NCBI RefSeq assembly: GCF_001044425.1
Contig: NZ_LFML01000049.1
Coordinates: 62,001-126,000 of the forward strand
Reading direction: 5' to 3'
From: Streptomyces roseus
GTDB taxonomy: Bacteria > Actinomycetota > Actinomycetes > Streptomycetales > Streptomycetaceae
DNA: 64,000 nucleotides
A model generated the notes under the pieces. The model was not told where the DNA came from and made no database searches. It was given only the letters and a program-made list of their open reading frames with translations. Every line of letters starts with the position of its first letter. Within the stretch, counting starts at the first letter, position 1. Below are positions 17,403-25,849 of the stretch, piece by piece. Both the position numbers and the translations under genes were made by a program.

Positions 17403-17530
17403 CCCCGGGGGGATCGGATACGGGAGCGGCAGGGGAGGGCAGGGGGTGGCCGGCGGACGGAACCCGCCGTTCCTGAGCCGGAGTCGGCCATTGCGGCCAC
17501 CGGCAAGGGATCGGCCCCGCTTCGCGGGTA

Positions 17531-17552
17531 ATTCAGCCGCCGTTCACGTGCG
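17531..17552 (+). promoter_or_regulatory. PHO-box-like direct repeats upstream of the PhoX-like gene
   Basis: Two adjacent 11-base units, ATTCAGCCGCC and GTTCACGTGCG, both with TTCA at positions 2-5, resembling the direct-repeat PHO box bound by PhoP in Streptomyces. They end 64 bases before the start of a PhoX-like phosphatase. The second half of each unit fits the consensus poorly. Confidence 0.4.
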
Positions 17553-17616
17553 GGCGAGAGCGTGTGCGCCGACGACCGCACGACAGGCGCACCACCTCCC
17601 CACCCCTGGAGACCCG

Positions 17617-19059
17617 ATGCCGCTCAGCCGTAGAGACTTCACCGCCCGCACCGCGATCGCCGGCGCGGGAGTCGCGCTCACCGGGACGGTCGGCGTGCTC
17701 GCCACCGCCCCCGGAGCCCTGGCGGCCGACGGCGGCACCGGCCGCGACGACGAGCGCGGCCGGCCCTGCGAGCCCGGCTACGGCCCGCTCGTCGCGGACC
17801 CGGCCGGACTCCTCGCCCTCCCCGCCGGGTTCCGCTACCGCGTCATCACCCACAGCGGGGTCACCACCCTCGACTCGGGCGAGTCCACCCCGTCCAACCA
17901 CGACGGCACCGCCGCCTTCGAGGGCCACCGCGGGGTCACCCTCCTCGTCAACAACCACGAGCTCAAGGGCAAGCGGTCGAACTGGGCCCACCCCGTTCCG
18001 CTCGCCGAGGGCCTCGTCTACGACCCGGGCGCGGCCGGCGGCTGTACGGTGGTCGAGGTCCGGCGAGGCGGCGAGGTCGCCGAATGGGTGGGCATCGCCG
18101 GAACGTCCACCAACTGCGCGGGCGGCGCCACCCCCTGGGACACCTGGCTGACCTGCGAGGAGACCGAGGACCTCGCCGGCAAGAACGGCATGACCAAGGA
18201 CCACGGGTACGTCTTCGAGGTCGATCCGCACGACCGGCGCGCCAACCGCGACCCGCAGCCGATCAAGGCGTTCGGCCGGTACGCCCACGAGGCCGTGGTC
18301 ATCGACCCGCGCCAGGGCCACGCCTACCTCACCGAGGACGCCTCCGGCCCCAACGGGCTGCTCTACCGCTGGACCCCGCCGAGCGGCTTCCGCCACGGGC
18401 GCGGCAGGCTCCGTACGCTCGCCGCCGACGCCGGAGTGCTCGCCGCCGCCAAATGCTTCGACAGCGCGGGCCTGTTCGTCGACGACCTCTCGCGCGCCAC
18501 GAAGATCGGGACCGTCTACGGGGTCGACTGGGTGACCGTGCCGGACCGCGACGCGCGGACGGTGTCGGTGCGCAAGCAGTTCGGCGAGGGGGCGATCACC
18601 CGCGCCCGCAAGCTGGAGGGCATGTGGTGGGCCGACGGGGGCGCCTACTTCGTCTCCTCGTACGCCCGCGAGGAGAGCCCGGGCACGGCGCACGACGGCC
18701 AGGTGTGGTTCTACGACCCGAAGCGGCGCACGATCCGGCTGACGGTGGTGCTCGGCGTGAACACCGATCCGGCCGGGGACGGTTCCTTCGACGGCCCGGA
18801 CAACATCACGGTCTCCCCGTACGGCGGTCTGGTCATCGCGGAGGACGGCAACGGCCTGCAGCACCTGTTCGGCGCGACCGAGTCGGGGCGGACCTACCCG
18901 CTGGCGCGCAACGAGATGAACATCGGTACGGCGCAGGAGCCGGAATACTCCGAGTTCACGGGTGTCTGCTTCTCCCCGGACGGGCACACGCTGTACGCCA
19001 ACATCCAGGACCCGGGCATCATGCTCGCCATCACCGGTCCGTGGCGCCGCACCCGCTGA
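17617..19059 (+). CDS. Tat-exported PhoX-like protein (DUF839)
   Basis: 480 residues. The start at 17617 gives a twin-arginine signal peptide, MPLSRRDFTARTAIAGAGVALTGTVGVLATAPGALA, with the SRRDFT motif. The mature part is the DUF839/PhoX beta-propeller: GYGPLVADPAGLLALPAGFRYRVITHSG, NNHELKG, WDTWLTCEET, GRYAHEAVVIDPRQGHAYLTED, GPDNITVSPYGGLVIAEDG and EFTGVCFSPDGHTLYANIQDPG. PhoX enzymes are calcium-dependent alkaline phosphatases. The acidic and aromatic motifs are present, so secreted phosphatase activity is likely but not certain, since several DUF839 proteins are untested. PHO-box-like repeats upstream support a phosphate-starvation role. Confidence 0.88.
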   Translation: MPLSRRDFTARTAIAGAGVALTGTVGVLATAPGALAADGGTGRDDERGRPCEPGYGPLVADPAGLLALPAGFRYRVITHSGVTTLDSGESTPSNHDGTAAFEGHRGVTLLVNNHELKGKRSNWAHPVPLAEGLVYDPGAAGGCTVVEVRRGGEVAEWVGIAGTSTNCAGGATPWDTWLTCEETEDLAGKNGMTKDHGYVFEVDPHDRRANRDPQPIKAFGRYAHEAVVIDPRQGHAYLTEDASGPNGLLYRWTPPSGFRHGRGRLRTLAADAGVLAAAKCFDSAGLFVDDLSRATKIGTVYGVDWVTVPDRDARTVSVRKQFGEGAITRARKLEGMWWADGGAYFVSSYAREESPGTAHDGQVWFYDPKRRTIRLTVVLGVNTDPAGDGSFDGPDNITVSPYGGLVIAEDGNGLQHLFGATESGRTYPLARNEMNIGTAQEPEYSEFTGVCFSPDGHTLYANIQDPGIMLAITGPWRRTR

Positions 19060-19078
19060 CACCCGGAGCCCACGAACG

Positions 19079-19121
19079 AAGGCTGTGCCGCCACCCGTTC
19101 ACGGGGTGGCGGCACAGCCTT
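19079..19121. terminator. Strong bidirectional terminator
   Basis: A perfect 18-bp stem (19079-19096 with 19104-19121) with a 7-base loop, between the convergent PhoX-like gene and the 58-residue gene on the other strand. The sequence is A-rich on one flank and T-rich on the other, so it can work in both directions. Confidence 0.9.
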
Positions 19122-19127
19122 TCTCGT

Positions 19128-19304
19128 CTACTGGCCGGCGGCGATCTCGGCGCGGCTGGCGGCGGCCCATTCCTCCAGCAGGAACTCGTACGCTTCGGAG
19201 GGCCACTCGTCGTCCACCCGGGTCGCCACGAGGTGCCGTATCGCCTCGTTCGCCTCTGCGGCGGACGGGCGGGCGGGACCCGAGGGCCGGAGTGTGCTGT
19301 ACAT
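19128..19304 (-). CDS. Small conserved-looking acidic protein, function unknown
   Basis: 58 residues from the ATG at 19304: an unstructured start (MYSTLRPSGPARPS), then an amphipathic helical segment (AAEANEAIRHLVATR) and an acidic helix (SEAYEFLLEEWAAASRAEIAAG). It has normal Streptomyces codon use and a terminator just downstream. The ATG lies 7 bases after TAGCCT (a TANNNT -10 at 19312-19317 on this strand), so it may be leaderless. A GTG at 19328 is an alternative start. I do not recognise a family. Confidence 0.6.
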   Translation of the reverse strand: MYSTLRPSGPARPSAAEANEAIRHLVATRVDDEWPSEAYEFLLEEWAAASRAEIAAGQ

Positions 19305-19416
19305 GCTTTCAAGGCTAAGGGCGGGCACTGACAGCCACCCCCCTATTAAGGGTGGAATCCATCACCTGGGCCCTCCGGCCGCCGGTCTTGGTCGCTCCAT
19401 GTGCCCGCCCACCTGC

Positions 19417-20661
19417 TCAGAGTGTCTGGGAGCCGGGCTTGACCATCCCGCGCACTGTGCGGGACTTCACAAACTCTCCGATGGCCGTCATCTCCCATTC
19501 GCCCGAAAACTGGCGAATCAGCTTGGCCATCATGACCCCGGTCTGCGGCTCCGCACCGGTGAGGTCGAAGCGCACCAGCTCCTCCCCGCTCGCCGCGTCG
19601 ACCAGGCGGCAGTAGGCCTTGGCGACCTCGGTGAACTTCTGTCCGGAGAAGGAGTTGACCGTGAAGACCAGGCCCGTTGCCTCGGCGGGCAGCCGCCCGA
19701 GGTCCACCACGATCACCTCGTCGTCCCCGCCGCCCTCGCCGGTGAGGTTGTCACCCGAGTGCTTGATGGCTCCGCCGAGGATGGACAGCTTGCCGAAGTA
19801 GCAGCTGTCGATGTGGTCGCGCTGCGGGCCGTACGCGATGACGGAGGCGTCGAGGTCGATGTCCCGGCCGCGGAACGCCGGCTCCCAGCCCAGGCCCATC
19901 TTCACCTGGGAGAGCAGCGGGCGGCCGTTCTTGACCAGGGACACGGTCTGGTTCTTCTGGAGGCTGACCCGGCCCTTGTCGAGGTTGATCTTCCCGGTGC
20001 CGGGTGCGGCCGCCGGGGCGGCGGGCGGGGCGGGCGCGGCGGGCGGGGCCGCGGGGAACGAGGGCGCCGCCGGGGGCGCCGCCGCCGGGGCGCTCGGCCA
20101 GGACGAGGGGGAGGGGGCGGCGGGGGCCTGCGGGGCGGCGGCGGGCGGCGGAGTGGGCTCCTCGTCCACCGAGACCCCGAAGTCCGTCGCGATCCCGGCG
20201 AGGCCGTTGGCGTATCCCTGGCCGACCGCGCGCACCTTCCACACGCCGCCGCGCTGGTAGACCTCGACGACCACGAGCGCGGTCTCGGTGCCCAGCCGCG
20301 GCGGGGTGAAGCTGGCGATCACCGCGCCGGTCTCGGCGTGCCGCACGGTGGCGGTGGGCTCGATGCCCTGGAAGGTCTGGCCCGCGGCGTCGGGACTGGC
20401 CGTGACCACGATCCGCTCGATGCCCGGAGGCAGCGCGCCCGTGTCGACGGTGATCGAGTCCGGCGCCGCGCCGCCGCCGGACCGGTGGCTGACACCGGGC
20501 CCGGACGGCTGGTTGTAGAAGATGAAGTCGGCGTCGGAACGCACCTTGCCGTTCGCCGCGAGGAGCAGTCCCGACACGTCGAGCCGGACCGGGGCAGCCA
20601 CGTCCACCGTCACACGGACGGTGCCCAGCGGCAGGTTGGAACCTGGGGTCATAGCGGTCAT
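19417..20661 (-). CDS. TerD family protein with two TerD domains joined by a Pro/Ala linker
   Basis: 414 residues. Domain 1 (about 1-165) begins MTAMTPGSNLPLGTVRVTVDVAAPVRLDVSG and ends with YQRGGVWKVRAVGQGYANGLAGIATDFGV. A linker rich in Pro and Ala (about 170-225) follows. Domain 2 (about 228-414) has INLDKGRVSLQKNQTVSLVK, DIDLDASVIAY and GDNLTGEGGGDDEVI, the last two carrying the acidic calcium ligands of TerD. The corresponding loop in domain 1 is replaced by SGPGVSHRSGGGAAPDSITV and seems to have lost calcium binding. TerD proteins link to tellurite resistance, stress and membrane-associated signalling; no ter partners are nearby except the small gene upstream. Confidence 0.88.
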   Translation of the reverse strand: MTAMTPGSNLPLGTVRVTVDVAAPVRLDVSGLLLAANGKVRSDADFIFYNQPSGPGVSHRSGGGAAPDSITVDTGALPPGIERIVVTASPDAAGQTFQGIEPTATVRHAETGAVIASFTPPRLGTETALVVVEVYQRGGVWKVRAVGQGYANGLAGIATDFGVSVDEEPTPPPAAAPQAPAAPSPSSWPSAPAAAPPAAPSFPAAPPAAPAPPAAPAAAPGTGKINLDKGRVSLQKNQTVSLVKNGRPLLSQVKMGLGWEPAFRGRDIDLDASVIAYGPQRDHIDSCYFGKLSILGGAIKHSGDNLTGEGGGDDEVIVVDLGRLPAEATGLVFTVNSFSGQKFTEVAKAYCRLVDAASGEELVRFDLTGAEPQTGVMMAKLIRQFSGEWEMTAIGEFVKSRTVRGMVKPGSQTL

Positions 20662-20723
20662 GACCGGAGAACGACCGGAGGTGCTTTGCCGTTCCCTTAC
20701 TCTCGCGACTCCCGCCGCGGATT

Positions 20724-20945
20724 TCAGCGCCGGTTGCGAGGGTGGTTCTTCGCCGTCCGCTCGTTGCCGAACTTGTAGGCTCCCGTCCAGCGGGCCATCA
20801 CGAGCTGCGCGTCCCCCGACTCCACCTCGGCGAGGAACTTCTCGGCCCGGCCGCCGCGCAACGTGCTCGCGGCCCGCCCCTGGTGCGTGATGACCACGCT
20901 CGCGTCGGCGCGCTGTTCGTACGTGAATCCGTGAGGTCTCGGCAT
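20724..20945 (-). CDS. Small conserved basic protein upstream of the TerD gene
   Basis: 73 residues from the ATG at 20945: MPRPHGFTYEQRADASVVITHQGRAAS and so on, ending KFGNERTAKNHPRNRR. A folded alpha/beta-like middle (LRGGRAEKFLAEVESGDAQLVMARWTGAYKFGN) and a basic tail suggest nucleic-acid or phosphate binding, but this is a guess. It lies 62 bases upstream of the TerD gene on the same strand and may be cotranscribed with it. I believe it is widely conserved in Streptomyces. Confidence 0.75.
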   Translation of the reverse strand: MPRPHGFTYEQRADASVVITHQGRAASTLRGGRAEKFLAEVESGDAQLVMARWTGAYKFGNERTAKNHPRNRR

Positions 20946-21004
20946 GACCGGCAGCCTGCCCCCGCGCGGCGGGGGCGGGCAACGCAATTACCGGGCGGGG
21001 CCCC

Positions 21005-22534
21005 TCAGGACGCGGCGGGCGTGACGCGGCGCGGCAGCCCGAGCGGGTTCGCCTCGCGCAGTTCCGCCGGGAGCAGCGGGTCCGGCACCGACTGGTAGAC
21101 CACCGGCCGCAGCCAGCGCTCGATGGCGGTGCCGCCGACCGAGGTGGAGTGCGAGGTCGCCGCGGGGTACGGGCCGCCGTGGTGCTGGGCGGGGGCCACC
21201 GCGACCCCGGTCGGCCAGCCGTTGACCAGGATCCGCCCGGCCAGCGCCGTGACCTGCTCGATCAGCTCCGCCGCCGGTCCCGGGCCGCCGTCGGCCTCGG
21301 CCGCGGAGAGCTGGAGCGTGGCGCTCAGGTTCCCGGGGAGAAGGCCGAGCACCGACCCCGCCTCGCTCTGGTCCCCGTACCGTACGACCACGGTCACCGG
21401 TCCGAAGCACTCCTCCAGCAGCACCTCGTACGCCCCGCCCTCCAGCAGGCGCGCCGCCGGCACGGTCAGGTACCCCGCGCCGACGGTGTGCTCGCCGCCG
21501 GAGCCCGGGGTGACGGGCGCGTCGACGCCGGGCAGCGCGGCGCGTTCGCGGACGCCGGAGACGAAGTTCTCCCGCATCCGGTGGTCGAGCAGGACGCCCG
21601 GCTCGGTCTCGCCGAGCGCCTTGGTCAGCGCCGCGGTGAGCCGGTCGCCGTCCGCGCCCTCGGGGACCAGGACCAGGCCCGGCTTGACGCAGAACTGGCC
21701 GAGCCCGAGCGTGACCGAGCCCGCGAGGCCGACGGCGATCTCCTCGGCGCGCTCGGCGGCGGCCGCGGGGGTGACGACGACGGGGTTGAGGGAGCCGAGT
21801 TCGCCGTGGAAGGGGATGGGCACGGGCCGGGCGGCGGCCGCGTCGAACAGCGCCCGCCCGCCCCGGATGGAACCGGTGAACCCGGCGGCGCTGACGAGGG
21901 GGTGGCGGATCAGCTCCAGGCCCGCGTCGAACCCGTGGACGACGGAGACCACTTCGGGGGGCAGCCCGGCCGCCACGGCCGCCCGGCGCAGCAGCGAGGC
22001 GCACAGCTCGGAGGTGGCAGGGTGGTCGGGGTGCGCCTTGACGACCACCGGGCAGCCGGCGGCCAGCGCGCTCGCGGTGTCCCCGCCGGGGACGGAGAAG
22101 GCCAGCGGGAAGTTGGAGGCGGCGTAGACCGCGACCACGCCCAGCGCCACCTTGTAGCGGCGCAGTTCCGGGCGCGGCGGGACGGCGCCCGCGTCGGGGC
22201 GGTCGATGCGGATGTCGAGGTAGGAGCCCTCGTCCACGGAGTCGGCGAAGGCCCGCAGCTGGCCGGTGGTCCGGGCGAGTTCGCCGGTGAGCCGGCCCGG
22301 CCCGAGGGCGGTCTCGGCGTCGGCGGCCTCGATGACGTGGGCCGCGGCCTCGTCGAGCAGGTCCGCGGCCGCGCGCAGGAAGGCCGCGCGGGCGGTCCGG
22401 TCGGCGAGGGCGCCGCGGGCCGCGTGGGCGGCGCGCACGGCCTCGTCCACCTCGCCGGACGTGGCCTCGACCGCAACCTGTTCGCGCTGCTTCCCGGTGC
22501 GGGGGTCCACACTCCAGACTGGTGTTGCTGCCAT
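21005..22534 (-). CDS. Aldehyde dehydrogenase (NADP-dependent; 2,5-dioxovalerate/alpha-ketoglutarate semialdehyde type)
   Basis: Oxidises an aldehyde to the acid with NAD(P). 509 residues, matching the length of 2,5-dioxovalerate dehydrogenases. The catalytic glutamate lies in FHGELGSLNPVVV (about 245) and the catalytic cysteine in LGQFCVKPGLVLV (about 281). The FGPVTVVVRYGD motif is present near the C-terminus, and the loop GSIRGGRALFDAAAARPVPIPF is typical of this subgroup. It is divergent from an IclR regulator with a clean palindrome in between, so it is probably induced by a sugar-acid or proline-type substrate. The exact substrate is inference. Confidence 0.88.
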   Translation of the reverse strand: MAATPVWSVDPRTGKQREQVAVEATSGEVDEAVRAAHAARGALADRTARAAFLRAAADLLDEAAAHVIEAADAETALGPGRLTGELARTTGQLRAFADSVDEGSYLDIRIDRPDAGAVPPRPELRRYKVALGVVAVYAASNFPLAFSVPGGDTASALAAGCPVVVKAHPDHPATSELCASLLRRAAVAAGLPPEVVSVVHGFDAGLELIRHPLVSAAGFTGSIRGGRALFDAAAARPVPIPFHGELGSLNPVVVTPAAAAERAEEIAVGLAGSVTLGLGQFCVKPGLVLVPEGADGDRLTAALTKALGETEPGVLLDHRMRENFVSGVRERAALPGVDAPVTPGSGGEHTVGAGYLTVPAARLLEGGAYEVLLEECFGPVTVVVRYGDQSEAGSVLGLLPGNLSATLQLSAAEADGGPGPAAELIEQVTALAGRILVNGWPTGVAVAPAQHHGGPYPAATSHSTSVGGTAIERWLRPVVYQSVPDPLLPAELREANPLGLPRRVTPAAS

Positions 22535-22574
22535 GGCGCACTGCCTCCTGGATCTCGCTGACCCGCGCGGTGGT

Positions 22575-22590
22575 GTTCAGTATTCTGAAC
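22575..22590. promoter_or_regulatory. Candidate IclR operator 1
   Basis: Perfect inverted repeat GTTCAG-TATT-CTGAAC in the 146-base gap between the aldehyde dehydrogenase and iclR-type genes. It is 41 bases upstream of the dehydrogenase start, consistent with overlap of its promoter. Confidence 0.6.
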
Positions 22591-22605
22591 GCCGTTCCGA
22601 TGGAT

Positions 22606-22619
22606 GGATGATCACATCC
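22606..22619. promoter_or_regulatory. Second inverted repeat in the IclR/aldehyde dehydrogenase gap
   Basis: Perfect inverted repeat GGATG-ATCA-CATCC, 15 bases from the first palindrome. It could be a second site for the same regulator or for another factor. Confidence 0.4.
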
Positions 22620-22680
22620 GTTCAGGACTCTATTTCCGGGTCTTCCGCATTGACAAGGGACAAGAGGGGCAAGAAGGCGA

Positions 22681-23523
22681 ATGAACAGAGGCGAGCCGGG
22701 CGGATCCGGCGCGGAAGGGGAGGGGCCGGGGACGCCGGAAGGGGTCGTAGGGGCGGAAAGCGGCCCGGGGGCGCCGGCCGCCGTCAAGTCCGCCGTCCGC
22801 ACGGTCCTGTTGCTGGAGCACTTCGCGGCGCGGCCCGGACTGCACAGCCTGGCCGACATCCAGCACGACCTCGGACTGCCCAAGTCCAGCCTCTACATGC
22901 TGCTGCGCACGCTGGTGAACCTGGGGTGGGTGGAGACGGACGCGACGGGCACGCGGTACGGCATCGGCGTACGGGCCCTGCTCGTCGGCAGCTCGTACAT
23001 CGACGGGGACGAGGTCGTCGCCGCGGCCCGGCCCACCCTGGACCGGCTCTCCGACGACACCACCGAGACCATCCACCTGGCCCGCAGGGACGGCACGAGC
23101 GTGGTGTACCTGGCCACCCGCCCGTCCCAGCACTACCTGCGGCCCTTCACGCGGGTCGGGCGGCGGCTGCCGGTGCACTCGACCGCGCTGGGCAAGGCGC
23201 TGCTGGCGACCCACTCCGACGACGAGGTGCGGGCGCTGCTGCCGCGGCGGCTGGAGGCGGTCACCGAGCACACGATCACCGACCGGGAGCGGCTCGTGGA
23301 GGAGCTGGCGCTCGTGCGGGAGCAGGGCTACGCGGTGGACCGGGAGGAGAACACGCTCGGGCTGCGGTGCTTCGGGGTGGCGGTCCCGTACCGGACCCCG
23401 GCCCGGGACGCGGTGAGCTGCTCGGTGCCTGTGGCCCGGCTGACGGCGGACCGCGAACAGCGGATCAAGGCGGCGCTGTTCGAGGCGCGGGACCGGCTGT
23501 CGGTGGCGACCCGGCGCATGTGA
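22681..23523 (+). CDS. IclR family transcriptional regulator
   Basis: 280 residues. A Gly/Pro-rich N-terminal extension of about 33 residues precedes the winged helix (VKSAVRTVLLLEHFAARPGLHSLADIQHDLGLPKSSLYMLLRTLVNLGWVE, about 36-95) and the IclR ligand-binding domain (LPVHSTALGKALLA, TDRERLVEELALVREQGYAVDREENTLGLRCFGVAVP). It probably controls the divergent aldehyde dehydrogenase through the palindromes between them. The ATG at 22681 is used; an in-frame later start cannot be excluded because the N-terminal extension is low-complexity. Confidence 0.9.
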   Translation: MNRGEPGGSGAEGEGPGTPEGVVGAESGPGAPAAVKSAVRTVLLLEHFAARPGLHSLADIQHDLGLPKSSLYMLLRTLVNLGWVETDATGTRYGIGVRALLVGSSYIDGDEVVAAARPTLDRLSDDTTETIHLARRDGTSVVYLATRPSQHYLRPFTRVGRRLPVHSTALGKALLATHSDDEVRALLPRRLEAVTEHTITDRERLVEELALVREQGYAVDREENTLGLRCFGVAVPYRTPARDAVSCSVPVARLTADREQRIKAALFEARDRLSVATRRM

Positions 23524-23542
23524 GCCGGCGGACGGGGAGGTT

Positions 23543-23562
23543 CCTCCCCCGGGCGGGGGAGG
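23543..23562 (+). terminator. Terminator after the IclR gene
   Basis: An 8-bp GC-only stem (CCTCCCCC with GGGGGAGG) with a 4-base loop, 20 bases after the stop codon. Confidence 0.6.
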
Positions 23563-23615
23563 CGGTTCCCCTGTGCGGGGGAGGTGGGGGGCGGCGCGGG
23601 CGGGACCGTTGGGTC

Positions 23616-24566
23616 ATGACCGCACAAGCCGTTCACACGGGGGCCGGACCCAAGGCCCTGAGGGCGGTGGCCCTGGCCGCCACCGTGCCCTATCTCGTAC
23701 TCAAGTCCGCCTGGCTGTCGGGGAGCCGGGTCGGCATCCCCGACGGCAGCCCGCTGCTGGAGCAGGGGACGTTCCTCGCCGTGGCCAACGCGGTGACCCT
23801 GGCCATGGACGCGAGCGTGATCGTTCTCGTCCTGGTCCTCACCCGGCCCTGGGGGATGCGGGTGCCCTCCTGGCTGCTCACGCTGCCCGCCTTCGTCGCC
23901 ACCGGGCTCCTCACCCCGATCCTCTTCGCGTTCCCCGCCCAACTGCTCATACGGGCGGCCGGTCAGGGCTCCCCGGCGGCCTCCGGGGAAGGGGCGCGGG
24001 CCTTCCTCGACCCATGGGTGTTCACCGTCGTCTACACCGGTTTCTCCGTCCAAGGACTCGCCCTGGCAGGGCTGTTCGTGCCCTATGCGCGCAGGCGCTG
24101 GGGCCGGCGGTGGCAGGGCGTGCTGGGCCGCGGGCTCCCGTCACCCACGGGGGTGGTGGCGGGAGCCGCGGCGCTGGGCGGCCTGGTGATCGCCGCCGTC
24201 CACCTGTACTGGGCCTTCGGGGGGACGGCGGGGCTGGGGGAGGAGCAGGCCGCCGCCCGTTCGGTGTTGACGGGAGTGGTCTTCGCGGTGCACGCGATGT
24301 GCGCGCTCGCCGCCGGCGTGGGGGCGGTGCTGCTGGCCCGCGGCGGGAGCCGCGCCGCGTGGTGGCCGTCGGCCCTCACCTGGACCGGCTCGGCGGCCGC
24401 CCTGTGCTGGGGGCTGTGGCAGTGGATCGCCTCGCTGGGCCCGCAGCTCGACGGCGGCGAACCGGCCTCGGCGGCGGTCCGCTCGATCTACGCTGGCCAG
24501 ATGATCACCGGAATATGTGCCGCCGCCGTGCTGACCCGGTTCCTCGTCCCCCGCCGCGAGGGGTGA
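23616..24566 (+). CDS. Multi-pass membrane protein, first gene of a two-component operon
   Basis: 316 residues with about eight hydrophobic segments (for example VALAATVPYLVLKSAWL, ASVIVLVLVLTRPWG, LPAFVATGLLTPILFAF, VAGAAALGGLVIAAVHLYWAF). No known domain is recognised. The stop overlaps the histidine kinase start (TGATG), so the two are coupled. It may sense the signal together with the kinase, or be what the system regulates. The ATG at 23616 is the first plausible start. Confidence 0.8.
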   Translation: MTAQAVHTGAGPKALRAVALAATVPYLVLKSAWLSGSRVGIPDGSPLLEQGTFLAVANAVTLAMDASVIVLVLVLTRPWGMRVPSWLLTLPAFVATGLLTPILFAFPAQLLIRAAGQGSPAASGEGARAFLDPWVFTVVYTGFSVQGLALAGLFVPYARRRWGRRWQGVLGRGLPSPTGVVAGAAALGGLVIAAVHLYWAFGGTAGLGEEQAAARSVLTGVVFAVHAMCALAAGVGAVLLARGGSRAAWWPSALTWTGSAAALCWGLWQWIASLGPQLDGGEPASAAVRSIYAGQMITGICAAAVLTRFLVPRREG

Positions 24567-25849
24567 TGCGGACGGCGGCGTCCCGGCTGTTGGGGCCGAG
24601 GGCCCGGCTGCGGTGGGTGCACCTGGTCCTCGGCGGGGCCCTGCTGATGCCGTACTTCCTCCTCGCCCAGGTGGTGGTCGGCGTGGGAGCCGGCCGGGGC
24701 GGGTTCTTCAACTCGGTCCCGCTGACCTTCGCCTCGTACGGGCTGGCCCTGCCGCTGGCCGCGGGGAGCGCCGTGTTCGGGCTCGTCCGGCCGCTGTCGG
24801 CCGGAGCCGTACGGGCCCTGTGCGGGGTGCCGGGCGAGCTGCTGGCCGAGGGGCCGGCCCGGTCCTGGGCGGCGCGGGGGCGGACCTCGGCCTGGTGGAC
24901 CCTGCACCTGGGGGTCGGCGCGGTGGTCAGCGGGATCAGCCTCGCGGCGCCGCCCATGGCGGTGGTGCTCATCGCGCTGCCGTTCGTGAGCGGGCTGCGG
25001 AGCGCCGAGCTGGGGCTCGGGGTGTTCAGCACCGGCGCCGGGCCGTACCTGGCACCGCTGCTCGGGATCGGGCTGCTCGCCGGGGTGGTCCTGTCCGCCG
25101 CCGGGGCCGGGGCGCTGCTGGCCCGGACGGCGCCGGTCCTGCTCGGGCCGACGGCGGCGGACCGGCTGGCCGCGGCCGAGGAGCGGGCCGCCGACCTGGC
25201 CGTGCGCAACCGGCTGGCCCGGGAGCTGCACGACGCGGTCGGGCACGCCCTCGGCGCCGTCACCCTCCAGGCGGCGGCCGCCCGGCGGGTGCTCGACCAC
25301 GACCCCGGGTTCGTACGGGAGGCGCTGGCCGCGATCGAGGAGACCACCCGGCGGACGGTGGGCGAGCTCGACGCCGTGCTCGGCCTGCTGCGGGACGGCG
25401 ACCCGGCCCGGGCCGACGCCGCCCCCGCCCCGACCCTCGCCGCCGATCTCGGCGCACTGCTGGCCCGCACCCGGGCCGCCGGGACCGCCGTCACCGACCA
25501 CCAGGACCCCGGACCGGGCGGAAACTGGGCGCAGCTCCCGGCGATCGCCTCCCGCGAGGCGTACCGGATCGTCCAGGAGGGCCTGAGCAACGCCCTGCGG
25601 CACGGCGCGGGCCCCGTCGAGCTGCGGATCGCCGTACGGGGCGCGAAAGACGGCCCCCCTCGTGAACTGGAGATCACCATGACCAATCCGCCGGGTCCCG
25701 CCGCCGGGCCGCGGCCCCGGACCACCGGGGGCCGCGGACTGCCCGGCGCCGCCGAGCGGGCCGGCCTGCTCGGCGGCCGCGTCGAAGCCGGCCCGCACCA
25801 GGGGCTGTGGCGGCTGCGGGCCGTCCTCCCGCTCGGCGGGGGCTCGTGA
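24566..25849 (+). CDS. Sensor histidine kinase (HPK7/NarX-DesK type)
   Basis: 427 residues. The N-terminal half has five or six membrane segments. The dimerisation/phosphoacceptor domain is RNRLARELHDAVGHALGAVTLQA with the phosphorylated His at about residue 222, and the ATPase part has YRIVQEGLSNALRHG (N-box) and GGRGLPGAAERAGLLGG (G-box). This is the layout of kinases that pair with LuxR-type regulators, as here. The ATG overlaps the upstream stop, and its own stop overlaps the response-regulator GTG. The stimulus is unknown. Confidence 0.93.
   Translation: MRTAASRLLGPRARLRWVHLVLGGALLMPYFLLAQVVVGVGAGRGGFFNSVPLTFASYGLALPLAAGSAVFGLVRPLSAGAVRALCGVPGELLAEGPARSWAARGRTSAWWTLHLGVGAVVSGISLAAPPMAVVLIALPFVSGLRSAELGLGVFSTGAGPYLAPLLGIGLLAGVVLSAAGAGALLARTAPVLLGPTAADRLAAAEERAADLAVRNRLARELHDAVGHALGAVTLQAAAARRVLDHDPGFVREALAAIEETTRRTVGELDAVLGLLRDGDPARADAAPAPTLAADLGALLARTRAAGTAVTDHQDPGPGGNWAQLPAIASREAYRIVQEGLSNALRHGAGPVELRIAVRGAKDGPPRELEITMTNPPGPAAGPRPRTTGGRGLPGAAERAGLLGGRVEAGPHQGLWRLRAVLPLGGGS

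Noticed and set aside
19031..19312. An alternative minus-strand ORF overlapping the 58-residue gene and the terminator
   Set aside because: It runs through the 18-bp terminator hairpin into the PhoX-like coding region, and its product is rich in Arg, Pro and Trp, unlike a real protein.
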